DNA of 64,000 nt from PALSA-894 sp963828625 (GCA_963828625.1 CAWHEX010000004.1:124001-188000); one strand, 5' to 3'. Counted from the stretch's first letter, positions 26,185-34,782 are shown. The notes: a model not told the origin generated them from the sequence alone. Program-made: numbers and translations.

Positions 26185-27840
26185 ATGACGGTCCAGCAGC
26201 GCTTCGACACTCACGACATTTTCAACCAGTCCCCGCCTTACGAGGACATCGACCTTTTCGCCAGCGACCGGGCGCTGCGCGACGCGGTTGCGGCGAACGG
26301 CGCCGCGGCCGAAGCCGACGCGCTGTCAGCGTTCGGGCGGCACTGGGGCAGGGCCGAGATGTTCGAGGCGGCGCGCGCCGCCAATGAGAACACCCCGAAG
26401 CTGCGGACCTTCGACACCAAGGGCTTCCGGCGCGACGTGATCGAGTTCCATCCGGCCTATCACGCCTTCATGACCGAGAGCACGAAAGCCGGGCCTGCAC
26501 GCCTCGACCTGGACGGACGAAGGGAACGCGCGCGCCGGCACCCTTCGGAGGTCGCACGCGCGGCGCGCTATTTCATGATCGCGCAGGTGGAGAACGGGCA
26601 CATGTGCCCGATCACCATGACGCGCGCCTGTGTCGGCGCGCTCGCGATCGAGCCATCCGTTCTGCAAAAGCTGGTCGGCAAGATCCTCTCGCGCACCTAC
26701 GACGCGAGCTTCCGCCCGTGGTGGGAGAAGGACGGCATCACGCTCGGCATGGGGATGACCGAGAAGCAGGGCGGCACCGATGTGCGCGCCAACACCACGG
26801 CCGCGATGCCGGTCTCGGACGGCTACACCATCACCGGCCACAAGTGGTTCATGTCGGCGCCGATGTGCGACGCGTTCCTGGTGCTGGCGCAGGCGCCGGG
26901 CGGGCTGACCTGTTTCCTGATGCCGCGCTTCCGGCCCGACGGCTCGGTCAACGGGCTGCGCTTCCAGCGCCTGAAGGACAAGCTCGGCAACCGCTCGAAT
27001 GCGTCGTCCGAGGTCGAGTTCGTCGACGCCTTCGCGTGGCGCGTCGGTGAAGAAGGCCGCGGCGTGCGTACCATCATCGAGATGGTGCAGCTCACGCGCG
27101 TCGACTGCATCATCTCGTCGGCCGGCATGATGCGCATGGCGCTCGCGCAGGCGATGCACCACGCGCGCCATCGCACCGTGTTCCAGCGCCATCTCGCTGA
27201 CCAGCCGATGATGCGCACGCTGCTCGCCGACATGGCGCTCGAGGTGGAGGGCGCGACAGCGCTGACGATGCGGCTCTGCCGTTCGTTCGATCTTGCGGCG
27301 TCCGATCCGAAGGAAGCAGCGCGTGCGCGTCTGCTCACGTCGGCGGTGAAATACTGGATCTGCAAGACAGCGCCAGGCTTCATCTACGAGGCAATGGAGT
27401 GTCTCGGCGGCAATGGTTACGTCGAGGAGACGCCGCTCGCGCGGCTTTATCGCGAGGCGCCCGTCAATGCGATCTGGGAAGGCTCCGGCAATGTGATGTG
27501 CCTCGACGTGTTGCGCGCGCTCGCGCGCGAAGGCGAGGCGGCCCGCGTCGTGCTGGGCGATCTGGTGCAGGCCTGCGGCGATCTTCCCGGCGCGGAGGAG
27601 GCCGCGGGCTTCATCGCGAAGACGCTGTCGGGAGCCGACGGCGAGGCGAAGGCTCGCGCGGCGGTGGAACGCCTTGCCATGCTGGCCGCCACGGCGGCGC
27701 TCAACGAGAGCGCTCCGACGGTGGCGCCGGCCTTTGCGCGCACGAGGCTCGCAACAGCGCGCGGCGGAACCTTTGGAACCGCGGATTTGGCGGTTCCCGA
27801 GGTCACGAGCCTGTCAGAACGGGCGGTTCCGGCCGTTTGA
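26185..27840 (+). CDS. aidB: AidB-type acyl-CoA dehydrogenase
   Basis: The 551-residue flavoprotein matches AidB rather than ordinary acyl-CoA dehydrogenases: HDIFNQSPPYEDIDLFASDR at the start, GMGMTEKQGGTDVRANTT, RLKDKLGNRSNASSEVEF and ECLGGNGYVEETPLARLYRE with PVNAIWEGSGN. E. coli AidB binds DNA and is induced by alkylation stress. ATG 26185 has GGAGG about 8 nt upstream. Residues around 102-119 are out of frame relative to the family: an extra G at 26491-26493 and a missing C near 26540 compensate, so the protein there reads PARLDLDGRRERARRHP instead of an AGLHASTWTDEG-like segment. Confidence 0.9.
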   Translation: MTVQQRFDTHDIFNQSPPYEDIDLFASDRALRDAVAANGAAAEADALSAFGRHWGRAEMFEAARAANENTPKLRTFDTKGFRRDVIEFHPAYHAFMTESTKAGPARLDLDGRRERARRHPSEVARAARYFMIAQVENGHMCPITMTRACVGALAIEPSVLQKLVGKILSRTYDASFRPWWEKDGITLGMGMTEKQGGTDVRANTTAAMPVSDGYTITGHKWFMSAPMCDAFLVLAQAPGGLTCFLMPRFRPDGSVNGLRFQRLKDKLGNRSNASSEVEFVDAFAWRVGEEGRGVRTIIEMVQLTRVDCIISSAGMMRMALAQAMHHARHRTVFQRHLADQPMMRTLLADMALEVEGATALTMRLCRSFDLAASDPKEAARARLLTSAVKYWICKTAPGFIYEAMECLGGNGYVEETPLARLYREAPVNAIWEGSGNVMCLDVLRALAREGEAARVVLGDLVQACGDLPGAEEAAGFIAKTLSGADGEAKARAAVERLAMLAATAALNESAPTVAPAFARTRLATARGGTFGTADLAVPEVTSLSERAVPAV

Positions 27841-27915
27841 GCCGGAACACCCCCCGCTTCCAGGCGTTGTCTCGCCGAGTGGCCCAATGCGGCCGCAACG
27901 CCATGGAGCAGAACA

Positions 27916-28326
27916 ATGACCAGCATCAGGAATCGCGCGATTGCTTTCGGCCTTGCGGGCGCGTTCGCACTTGGAATGTCGGCTTCCGCATCGGCCGGTC
28001 CGTTGCCGACAGGCACTGCGACGGTGAAGCAGGCCACCACCGACCACGTGACTGACATTCGCTGGCGCGGCCGTGGTCACGGCTGGGGCCCGGGAATCGG
28101 CATTGGCGCCGGCATCGCGGCGGGCGCGCTCATCGGCTCGGCAGTCGCGGCGCGGCCGTACGGCTACTACGACGGCGGCTACTATTACGATGAGCCGGTC
28201 TATGCGGCACCGTATGCCTACGAGCCGGTCTATCCGTCGTCTGGCTACCGCTATGGCTACGGCAGCAGCAACTATTGCCAGGAAGGCTATCGCCGCGTGC
28301 CATGTACGCAGGGCGGCGGCTACTAG
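27916..28326 (+). CDS. Secreted Gly/Tyr-rich hypothetical protein
   Basis: The 136-residue protein has a clear signal peptide (AFGLAGAFALGMSASASAGP). After a short spacer come a glycine-rich hydrophobic stretch (GIGIGAGIAAGALIGSAVAA), then a Tyr/Pro/Gly-rich region (PYGYYDGGYYYDEPVYAAP...) and two cysteines near the end (YCQEGYRRVPC). Such short secreted proteins are common in Bradyrhizobiaceae and resemble BA14K-like surface proteins, without a diagnostic motif. GGAG precedes the ATG. A strong terminator follows. Function unknown. Confidence 0.8.
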   Translation: MTSIRNRAIAFGLAGAFALGMSASASAGPLPTGTATVKQATTDHVTDIRWRGRGHGWGPGIGIGAGIAAGALIGSAVAARPYGYYDGGYYYDEPVYAAPYAYEPVYPSSGYRYGYGSSNYCQEGYRRVPCTQGGGY

Positions 28327-28355
28327 TCTTAGCGTCATCGAGGAATCGGAATGGA

Positions 28356-28380
28356 GGCGGGCCGGTCGGCCCGCCTTTTT
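28356..28380 (+). terminator. Rho-independent terminator
   Basis: GGCGGGCC (28356-28363) pairs perfectly with GGCCCGCC (28368-28375) around the loop GGTC, followed by TTTTT. It ends the transcript of the secreted protein gene and lies against the stop of the convergent AEC transporter. Confidence 0.9.
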
Positions 28381-29310
28381 CTATGAGACGAAGCTCATCG
28401 CGACCGGCATCGTGAGCGCAGCGAGCACCGTCTGAACGGTGAGGATCTGCGCCATCAGCGGCGCGTCCCCGCCGAGTTGGCGCGCCAGGATGTAGGAGTT
28501 CGACGCCGCCGGGACGCAGGTGCAGCAGGCGACGACCACGAGGTTCGCGCCGGACAAACCTGCAAAGCGTGCGATCGTGATCGCGATGACCGGCATCACG
28601 ACCAGCTTGAGGACGCAGGCGGGTATCGTGAGCGGCTTTAGCCGCGTGACCTCTTCGATACGTAACCCGGCGCCGACGATCAGAAGGCCGAGCGCCAGCG
28701 CCGAGCGGCCGAGCGCTTCGATCACGTCGTTCGCGACCTGCGGGACATGGGCGTAGACCGGATTGAGCGCAGCGCCGATCACGCACGCCCAGATGAACGG
28801 GTTCTGCGCAATCGCAATCAGCACGCTGCGCCAATCGGCGGTGCCGCCCTTCGCGGCATAACGGACCAGCACCGAGACGCTGAGAATGTTGAGCAGCGGG
28901 GTCATCGCGACCAGCGCGACGGACGCGATCGCGAGGCCAAAGTCGCCGTAGAGATTGCCGGCGAGCGGCAGCGCGACGAAGGTCTGCCAGCGCGTCGCCC
29001 CCTGAAACATTGACGAGAAGGCAGCGCCATCTGCGCCGAGCGAGCGCTCCAGCAAGGGCTTGAGCGCAAAACAGAGCGCCACCATCAGCATGACCGAGGC
29101 GAACATCGTGCCGCCGACCGCGAGCACCGGCACCTTGGTGAGATCGGCGCGCGCCATTGTGCCGATCAGCAGGGCAGGAAACATCACATAATAAAGAAGG
29201 CGCTCCAGCCCGATCCAGTGTGCGTCTTCGGCGATCAGCCAGCGGCGCAGCGCGAAGCCGAGCACGATCAGCAGGAAGACCGGCAGCAGTGCTCCGACGA
29301 CAGCGCCCAT
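28381..29310 (-). CDS. AEC (auxin efflux carrier) family transporter
   Basis: The 309-residue protein has about ten hydrophobic segments arranged as two five-helix repeats. The N-terminal VVGALLPVFLLIVLGFALRR and FQGATRWQTFVALPLAGNLY (the 'FxGxxRWQxxxALPLA' element), and the C-terminal VVACCTCVPAASNSYILARQ, are typical AEC signatures. Family members export auxin, malonate or other organic anions; the substrate here is unknown. The start is 4 codons or so from the ruvX stop (29314), suggesting co-transcription with ruvX. Confidence 0.92.
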   Translation of the reverse strand: MGAVVGALLPVFLLIVLGFALRRWLIAEDAHWIGLERLLYYVMFPALLIGTMARADLTKVPVLAVGGTMFASVMLMVALCFALKPLLERSLGADGAAFSSMFQGATRWQTFVALPLAGNLYGDFGLAIASVALVAMTPLLNILSVSVLVRYAAKGGTADWRSVLIAIAQNPFIWACVIGAALNPVYAHVPQVANDVIEALGRSALALGLLIVGAGLRIEEVTRLKPLTIPACVLKLVVMPVIAITIARFAGLSGANLVVVACCTCVPAASNSYILARQLGGDAPLMAQILTVQTVLAALTMPVAMSFVS

Positions 29311-29313
29311 CGG

Positions 29314-29790
29314 TCAGGCCGTTTCGCGCAGGCGCATCAGGCGATCGAGGGCGCCTTGCAGGATGAAGATCGCCGCGTGCTGGTCGATTACCTTGGCGCG
29401 CTGCGCGCGGCTGGCGTCCGCCGCGATCAGGTCACGCTCGACCGCCGCGGTGGAGAGCCGCTCGTCCCACAGGCCGATCGGCAGGCCGGTCAGCCTAGCG
29501 AAGTTGCGCGCGAAGGCGCGGGTCGATTGCGCGCGCGGCCCTTCGGAGCCGTCCATGTTGATCGGCAGGCCGAGCACGAAACCGGCCGTGCCGCGTTCGG
29601 CCGCCAGGGCGAGCAGGGCATTCGCGTCGGCCGTGAAGGCCTTGCGCACAACCGTCGTGACGCCGGTCGCGAGCCTGCGGTCCGGATCGCTCGCCGCGAC
29701 CCCGATCGTCTTGGTGCCGAGATCGAGCCCGATCAGCGCGCCGCGCACGGGCAGCAGAGGGGCAATTTCGACGAGCGGTAGAACCGGCAT
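29314..29790 (-). CDS. ruvX: Putative pre-16S rRNA nuclease / RuvX (YqgF)
   Basis: The 158-residue RNase H-fold protein has the N-terminal ALIGLDLGTKTIGVAASDPD with the first catalytic Asp, FVLGLPINMDGSEGPRA (conserved GLP..MDG), LWDERLSTAAVERDLI with the catalytic Glu, and VIDQHAAIFILQGALD with the terminal Asp. YqgF/RuvX proteins process the 5' end of 16S rRNA and were first proposed as Holliday-junction resolvases. It lies upstream of the AEC gene in the same direction, 3 bp from its start. Intact and of family length. Confidence 0.94.
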   Translation of the reverse strand: MPVLPLVEIAPLLPVRGALIGLDLGTKTIGVAASDPDRRLATGVTTVVRKAFTADANALLALAAERGTAGFVLGLPINMDGSEGPRAQSTRAFARNFARLTGLPIGLWDERLSTAAVERDLIAADASRAQRAKVIDQHAAIFILQGALDRLMRLRETA

Positions 29791-29808
29791 GGGAGGTGGC
29801 CTAGCACA

Positions 29809-29836
29809 TTGATTGGCGGATTTCCGCGACTATGCT
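29809..29836 (+). promoter_or_regulatory. Candidate sigma-70-type promoter of the UPF0173 gene
   Basis: TTGATT (29809-29814) and TATGCT (29831-29836) are separated by 16 bp, and the expected start of transcription would be about 25 nt before the ATG at 29869. This is a motif match only, with no experimental support. Confidence 0.3.
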
Positions 29837-29868
29837 GCGCGCCAATCCCGAACCCTCACGAGGACAGT

Positions 29869-30567
29869 ATGCAGATTACGTGGTTTGGCCATTCGGCGTT
29901 CCGGCTCGATTTCGGCGGCAATGCCGTGCTGATCGACCCGTTCTTCACCGGCAATCCGGCGTTCGTCTCGGACAAGGCCGCCGCCATCAAGGACGTGAAG
30001 CACATCGTGCTGACCCACGGCCACGCGGATCACGTCGGAGACACGCTCGACATCGCCCAGCAGAACGGCGCGACCGTCACGGCCAATTACGATCTGTGCA
30101 TGTGGCTCGCCGGCAAGGGCCTCGAACAGATGAACCCGATGAATATGGGCGGCACGACCCGCCTCGGGGGATTTTCCGTGACGATGGTGCGCGCCGACCA
30201 TTCGTCGGGCGACATCAAGGACGGCATGCCGATCTATCTCGGCAATCCATGCGGCGTGATCATCAAGGCGCCGGGCGAGCCGGGCGTCTGGCATCTCGGC
30301 GACACCGACATCTTTTCCGATATGGCGCTGCTCGCCGAAATCCACGAGCCAAAGGTTGCGATCGTGCCGATCGGCGACCGGTTCACCATGAGTCCGGTGA
30401 CGGCCGCGTTCGCGGTCAAGCGCTTCATGAACGTGCAGTTCGCGATCCCCTGCCACTACGGCTCGTTTCCGATCATCGAGCCGAACGCCGACACGTTCGT
30501 TGCCGAGATGAAGGGCAGCCTCACGAAGGTGATCGTGCCTGAGAAGGGAACGCCGTTCACAGTCTAG
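29869..30567 (+). CDS. UPF0173 metal-dependent hydrolase (metallo-beta-lactamase fold)
   Basis: The 232-residue protein starts MQITWFGHSAFRLDFGGN and has the metallo-beta-lactamase motif THGHADHVGD (HxHxDH), further metal ligands in RADHSSG and HLGDTDIFSDM, and PCHYGSFPII. The sequence is typical of the UPF0173/YtkL family, whose physiological substrate is unknown. ATG 29869 has an AGGAC ribosome-binding site. It is monocistronic and divergent from ruvX. Confidence 0.93.
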   Translation: MQITWFGHSAFRLDFGGNAVLIDPFFTGNPAFVSDKAAAIKDVKHIVLTHGHADHVGDTLDIAQQNGATVTANYDLCMWLAGKGLEQMNPMNMGGTTRLGGFSVTMVRADHSSGDIKDGMPIYLGNPCGVIIKAPGEPGVWHLGDTDIFSDMALLAEIHEPKVAIVPIGDRFTMSPVTAAFAVKRFMNVQFAIPCHYGSFPIIEPNADTFVAEMKGSLTKVIVPEKGTPFTV

Positions 30568-30660
30568 GTGCCGACCGCAATTAAGGTTTACAAAGGATAG
30601 ACGTCGCGTGTTTCGCGCGCTTCGCCTAACTGGAGGCTGTTCCTCATCCGGGGCAGTGTC

Positions 30661-31062
30661 ATGGCGCGCGACAACGACGGGACTGGGCAGTTCGAATGGT
30701 TCAACGCCTGGGCGTCGTTGAGCAAAGCTGAGTCCGCGTCCATGGACGCGGCGACAGCGGCGGTCGCTGCTGCTGCGGCTGCGATGGATAAGCCTGTTGC
30801 GGTTCCGATCGTGGTGCCGCTTGCGCCCGTTGCGCCGAAGCCCGTCGACGATCAACTGACGCGGGATATCGCCGAAATCGAACGCGCGCGCGATGCGCTC
30901 GCGGCGCTGCCGGTGCGCTCATCCAAGCGGCGCATGCAGGCGCTGACGTTGGTTCCTGCGCGAACGACCGATCGGACTCCGGTGATGATCGGCGGCGTGC
31001 TGGCGCTGGTGATGCTGACCGTGTTCGGCGCCGCCGCGGCGATGAACAAGCTCTCGCGCTAA
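30661..31062 (+). CDS. Hypothetical protein with C-terminal membrane anchor
   Basis: The 133-residue protein has an Ala-rich N-terminal half (ATAAVAAAAAAMDKPVAVP), a proline/valine linker, a charged helix (DIAEIERARDALAALPVR), a basic patch and one C-terminal hydrophobic segment (VMIGGVLALVMLTVFGAAAA). It is predicted to be a tail-anchored inner-membrane protein. No family is recognised. Confidence 0.6.
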   Translation: MARDNDGTGQFEWFNAWASLSKAESASMDAATAAVAAAAAAMDKPVAVPIVVPLAPVAPKPVDDQLTRDIAEIERARDALAALPVRSSKRRMQALTLVPARTTDRTPVMIGGVLALVMLTVFGAAAAMNKLSR

Positions 31063-31073
31063 GGCGCGCACAA

Positions 31074-31250
31074 TCACGCCGCCTGCGGCAGCGCGGCTTC
31101 GCGCACCTTCCACTCGTGAATCTCACCGCAGGCCGGGCAACGCGCGCGCAACGTCTCTGACTTGATGCGCAGCAGGGTTCCGATTTCGGTCGTCACGCCG
31201 ACATCGACGGCGCGCCTGGTCTTGGGGCAGATGAAGTACAAGCGTTCCAT
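31074..31250 (-). CDS. Small zinc-ribbon-like protein
   Basis: This is a 58-residue frame starting MERLYFICPKTRRAVDVGVT, continuing TEIGTLLRIKSETLRARCPA and CGEIHEWKVREAAL. One CP and one CPAC element suggest a small metal-binding or ribbon-like fold. AGGAGG (minus strand) lies a few bases upstream of the ATG. It ends 12 bp from the preceding plus-strand gene and lies 36 bp after the VOC gene in the same direction, so it could be translated from the same message. Function unknown. Confidence 0.7.
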   Translation of the reverse strand: MERLYFICPKTRRAVDVGVTTEIGTLLRIKSETLRARCPACGEIHEWKVREAALPQAA

Positions 31251-31286
31251 CGCGGCCTCCTGGGGAGGTGTGCCCGCTCCGTAGTG

Positions 31287-32159
31287 TCAACTTGTGAAGC
31301 GGACCACGGTTCCGAACGGATCGCGTGCCGTAACGCCGTCCGGCCCCTGCGTGAGGGGAACATCCGCAGCTTTCAGCCGCGCAATCGCGGCGTCGCGTTC
31401 GGCAGCATCCGCGGCCTCGATCGCAAACCACGCAAGGCCCGCGCGATTGTCGTCGCGCTTTCCGGCGCCAGCCGAATGCCAGACATTGCTGCCGACGTGA
31501 TGATGATAGCGCCCTGACGACATGAACAGCGCGCCGCCGCGTCCCGCGGTCGGATTGAGGCCGACAACGTCGCAATAGAACTTCTGCGTCGGCGCGAGGT
31601 CGCCGACACGCAGGTGGACGTGCCCGATGCGCAGGCCATCCGGCGCGCCCGCGTAGGCGGTGTTGCCGTCGTCGTCCGCGAGCTTGTCGAGATCGAGCCG
31701 GTCGGTCGCCATCTGGATGCGGTCGCCGGTCCAGCGCCATTCCTCGGGCAAGCGGTCGCGATAGACCTCGATGCCGTTGCCTTCCGGATCGTCCAGATAG
31801 ATCGCCTCGCTCACCAGATGGTCCGATGCGCCGGAAAGCTGCACGCGATTGCGCGCCGCGTGCACCAGCCAGCGCGCCAGATCGGCGCGCGTCGGCTGCA
31901 GGAACGCGGTGTGATAGAGGCCGGCGGTGCGCGGATCGTCGGGCAGCGCGCCAGGTGCGGCTTCGAGTTCGAGCAAGGTCACGCCGCCGGCCCCGAGCCG
32001 CGCGGACTTTGCATCCTTGTCGAGCACATGCAGCCCGATCGCCTGCGCATAGAAGTCCGTGAGGCGCGGAAGGTCGCGCGCCTTGAGGCCGACCGCGCCG
32101 ATGCGCAGTGGCGTGCGGTTGGCGAAGGTCACGTGGGAGGAGGGATTCGGGGCGTCCAT
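31287..32159 (-). CDS. VOC-family ring-cleavage-type dioxygenase (CatE-like, two VOC domains)
   Basis: The 290-residue protein has two tandem VOC domains. The first begins IGAVGLKARDLPRLTDFYAQ and ends with LDDPEGNGIEVYRDRLPEEW; the second begins IGHVHLRVGDLAPTQKFYCD and includes LFMSSGRYHHHVGSNVW. Metal ligands of type I extradiol enzymes would be the His in GHVHLRV, the His in HHHVGSNVW and the Glu in NGIEVY or a later position. CatE of Bacillus is a catechol-2,3-dioxygenase; the true substrate here is not shown. It is divergent from gatC. Confidence 0.88.
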   Translation of the reverse strand: MDAPNPSSHVTFANRTPLRIGAVGLKARDLPRLTDFYAQAIGLHVLDKDAKSARLGAGGVTLLELEAAPGALPDDPRTAGLYHTAFLQPTRADLARWLVHAARNRVQLSGASDHLVSEAIYLDDPEGNGIEVYRDRLPEEWRWTGDRIQMATDRLDLDKLADDDGNTAYAGAPDGLRIGHVHLRVGDLAPTQKFYCDVVGLNPTAGRGGALFMSSGRYHHHVGSNVWHSAGAGKRDDNRAGLAWFAIEAADAAERDAAIARLKAADVPLTQGPDGVTARDPFGTVVRFTS

Positions 32160-32321
32160 GACGGCTGCCTTTCTCGGTGTCGCTCCTTATATTGGGGTGG
32201 TGGCGGCACGAACAACCGCCGCCTGCCGCCGGCACTGCAAGGAAGCCAATGCGGGCGCGCAAACGATCTTGCGGCGGGCTTCGGCCCTCTGCTAAACCCT
32301 TGGTCCGATAAGGGGTTTTCA

Positions 32322-32609
32322 ATGTCCGTCGACGCCGCCACCGTCCGCCGCATCGCGCATCTCGCGCGCATTGCGGTCGCCGACGATGAGGTCGAGCACC
32401 TCAAGGGCGAGCTCAACGCCATGCTGGCCTTTGTCGAGCAATTGCAGGAGGTCAATGTCGAGGGTGTCGAGCCGATGACGTCGGTGACGCCGATGGCAAT
32501 GAAGATGCGCGACGACGTCGTGACCGACGGCGGCATTGCGGCCGACATCGTGGCGAACGCGCCCGCGACGGAAGACAATTTTTTCCTCGTCCCGAAAGTG
32601 ATCGAATAG
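32322..32609 (+). CDS. gatC: Glu/Asp-tRNA(Gln/Asn) amidotransferase subunit C
   Basis: The 95-residue protein begins MSVDAATVRRIAHLARIAVA and shows the GatC consensus VRRIAHLARI, NAMLAFVEQLQEVNVEGVEP, and TEDNFFLVPKVIE at the end. GatC is the small stabilising subunit that wraps between GatA and GatB. The frame is open far upstream but similarity begins at ATG 32322, after an AGGGG. It starts the gatC-(orf)-gatA run. Confidence 0.95.
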   Translation: MSVDAATVRRIAHLARIAVADDEVEHLKGELNAMLAFVEQLQEVNVEGVEPMTSVTPMAMKMRDDVVTDGGIAADIVANAPATEDNFFLVPKVIE

Positions 32610-32611
32610 CG

Positions 32612-32860
32612 ATGTGCTGGGCCTGTGAAGAGGGCGATCGCGAGCGCATCTGGGCGTTGATCGATATTATTTCGCAGGGCCAGATGCCGGCCGGGCACAC
32701 GGCGGACGATTTGCGCGGCATGGGCCTGCCGCAGCCGGGCGAGCTTTATCGCGAGGAACAGCCTGACGGCACGATCCTGATCCGGCAGCACGCGCCGTCC
32801 GAGATCGCAAAGAAGAACGAACGCCAGAACAACTTCGTCTGCGATAGTCCGGACGCATGA
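32612..32860 (+). CDS. Uncharacterised small protein between gatC and gatA
   Basis: The 82-residue frame starts 2 nt after the gatC stop: MCWACEEGDRERIWALIDII, with a CxxC and a charged C-terminal region (IRQHAPSEIAKKNERQ). The tight spacing implies translation as part of the gat operon. Its last codons and stop lie inside the intergenic palindromic element at 32854-32900, so its end has been shaped by that element. The CxxC suggests metal or redox chemistry, but nothing else supports a function. Confidence 0.6.
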   Translation: MCWACEEGDRERIWALIDIISQGQMPAGHTADDLRGMGLPQPGELYREEQPDGTILIRQHAPSEIAKKNERQNNFVCDSPDA

Positions 32861-32900
32861 TCCCGAGAAGTGGCATCCGGTTTTCGGACAAGATCATGCG
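32854..32900. repeat. Intergenic palindromic repeat element (Rhizobiales type)
   Basis: The outer arms CGCATGATC (32854-32862) and GATCATGCG (32892-32900) are a perfect 9-bp inverted repeat. Inside, CCGAGAA and TTTTCGG add an inner, slightly imperfect palindrome. The text 'cccgagaagtggcatccggt' plus 'tttcggacaagatcatgcg' resembles the short mosaic palindromes scattered through Rhizobiales genomes (RIME-like); that link is from memory and unverified. The gatA start follows 12 bp later. It is the only copy seen in this window. Confidence 0.75.
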
Positions 32901-32912
32901 TGAAGAAAAGCA

Positions 32913-34421
32913 ATGAGCGAACTCACGTCGCTGACGCTTGCGCAAGCGCGCGATCGTCTGCGCAAGAAGGAAATCACCGCCGCCGAGCTGACCGACGCGC
33001 ACATCGGCGCGGTCGAGCAGAGCCGCGCGCTCAATGCCTTCGTGAAGGAAACCCCGGAGGCGGCGCGCGCGATGGCGCGGGCCTCGGACGCGCGGCTCGC
33101 GAAAGGCGAGGGCGGTCCGCTCGAAGGCATCCCGCTCGGCATCAAGGATCTGTTCTGCACCAAGGGTGTGCGCACCACCGCAGGCTCGCGCATCCTCGGC
33201 GAATTCACGCCGACCTACGAGTCGACCGTCACGGCGAACCTGTGGCGCGACGGCGCCGTGATGCTCGGCAAGCTCAACAATGACGAGTTTGCGATGGGCT
33301 CGTCGAACGAGACCTCGTGCTTCGGCCCGGTGGTCAACCCGTGGCGGCGCAAGGGCTCGAATGTCGGCGCGGAACGGGCGGGCAGATCGAGGGTGCGCAT
33401 CTGGTGCCGGGCGGCTCGTCGGGCGGCTCGGCCGCGGCGGTTGCGGCAAGGCTCTGTTTCGGCGCGACCGCGACCGATACCGGCGGCTCGATCCGCCAGC
33501 CCGCGGCGTTTACCGGGACGGTGGGGTTGAAGCCGACCTACGGGCGCTGCTCGCGCTGGGGGATCGTGGCGTTTGCGTCTTCGCTCGATCAGGCGGGCCC
33601 GATCGCCCGCACGGTGCGCGACACCGCGCTGCTGATGCGCTCGATGGCGGGGCACGATCCGAAGGACACGACCTCGGTCGATCTGCCGGTGCCGGACTAC
33701 GAGGCTGCGCTCGGCCGGTCCGTAAAGGGCATGAAGATCGGCATTCCGAAGGAATACCGCCTCGACGGCATGCCGGGCGAGATCGAAACGCTCTGGCAAC
33801 AGGGCATCGCGTGGCTGAAGGATGCCGGCGCCGAGATGGTCGATGTCTCGCTGCCGCACACAAAGTACGCACTGCCCGCCTACTACATCGTCGCGCCGGC
33901 CGAGGCGTCGTCCAACCTCGCGCGCTATGATGGCGTGCGCTACGGCCTGCGCGTGCCCGGCCGCGACATCATCGGCATGTACGAGGGCACGCGCGCGCAA
34001 GGCTTCGGCAAGGAGGTGCGCCGCCGCGTCATGATCGGCACCTATGTGCTCTCGGCCGGCTATTACGACGCCTATTACATCCGCGCCCAGAAGGTGCGCA
34101 CGCTGATCAAGAAGGACTTCGAGGACTGCTTCGCGAAGGGCATCGACGCGATGCTCACGCCGGCGACGCCGTCGGCCGCGTTCGCGATCGGCGAGAAGGG
34201 CGGAGCGGATCCGGTCGAGATGTACCTCAACGACGTATTCACCGTGACGGTGAACATGGCGGGGCTGCCGGGTATCGCGGTGCCGGCCGGGCTCGACCGC
34301 CAGGGCCTGCCGCTCGGCTTGCAGTTGATCGGCAAGGCCTTCGACGAGGAAACGCTGTTCGCGCTCGGCCAGAAGATCGAGGACGCGGCCGGGCATTTTT
34401 CCGGCGGAGCGGTGGTGGTGA
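32913..34421 (+). pseudogene. gatA: Glu/Asp-tRNA(Gln/Asn) amidotransferase subunit A (two compensating frameshifts)
   Basis: The N-terminus MSELTSLTLAQARDRLRKKE is intact through the catalytic Lys (GIPLGIKDLFCTKG). A base is missing near 33377, after RRKGSNVGAER. The frame then gives HLVPGGSSGGSAAAVAAR (cis-Ser) and ATDTGGSIRQPAAF (nucleophile Ser), then MAGLPGIAVPAGLDRQGLPL. An extra T in TTTTT at 34396-34400 shifts back to the usual end PAERWW with TGA 34419-34421. GatA is the amidase subunit that releases ammonia from glutamine. The stretch between RRKGSN and LVPGG is about a dozen residues longer than usual. Confidence 0.93.
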
Positions 34422-34709
34422 TGACGCCCGAGGCGTTCAGGGCATCGGTCGTAGGGGCCGCGCCTCCCGATCTTACAGCCTGCGCTGCGGTCGCTCTGGT
34501 GGGCCGCGAAGGGCGACTGGGACAAGGCGCACAAGATCGTCATGGAAGAAGAGGGCGCGGAGGCCGCCTGGGTGCACGCCTATCTGCATCGCGTCGAGGG
34601 CGATCTGCCCAATGCCAGCTACTGGTACCGCACGGCGGGCAAGCCGGTGCAGAAGGGTCCGCTCGACGCCGAGTGGGCTGCCATCGCGGGCGCGATGCTT
34701 GCGCGCTGA
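34421..34709 (+). pseudogene. Small conserved-looking protein downstream of gatA (one frameshift)
   Basis: The start overlaps the gatA stop (TGATG at 34419-34423): MTPEAFRAS. An extra base near 34475 shifts the frame, after which it reads ALRSLWWAAKGDWDKAHKIV, MEEEGAEAAWVHAYLHRVEG and DLPNASYWYRTAGKPVQKG, ending GAMLAR. Restored, it is a protein of about 95 residues with Trp/His-rich helical, TPR-like character. The coupling to gatA is direct. I recognise it as the kind of small ORF found beside gatA in Bradyrhizobium relatives, but know no function. Confidence 0.65.
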
Positions 34710-34782
34710 GCGTGCCATCCGATTGTAGACAACGGCCGGATTGAAGCGTTGACTTGAGCGGTACCGGCAAAGGGGGACGGCC

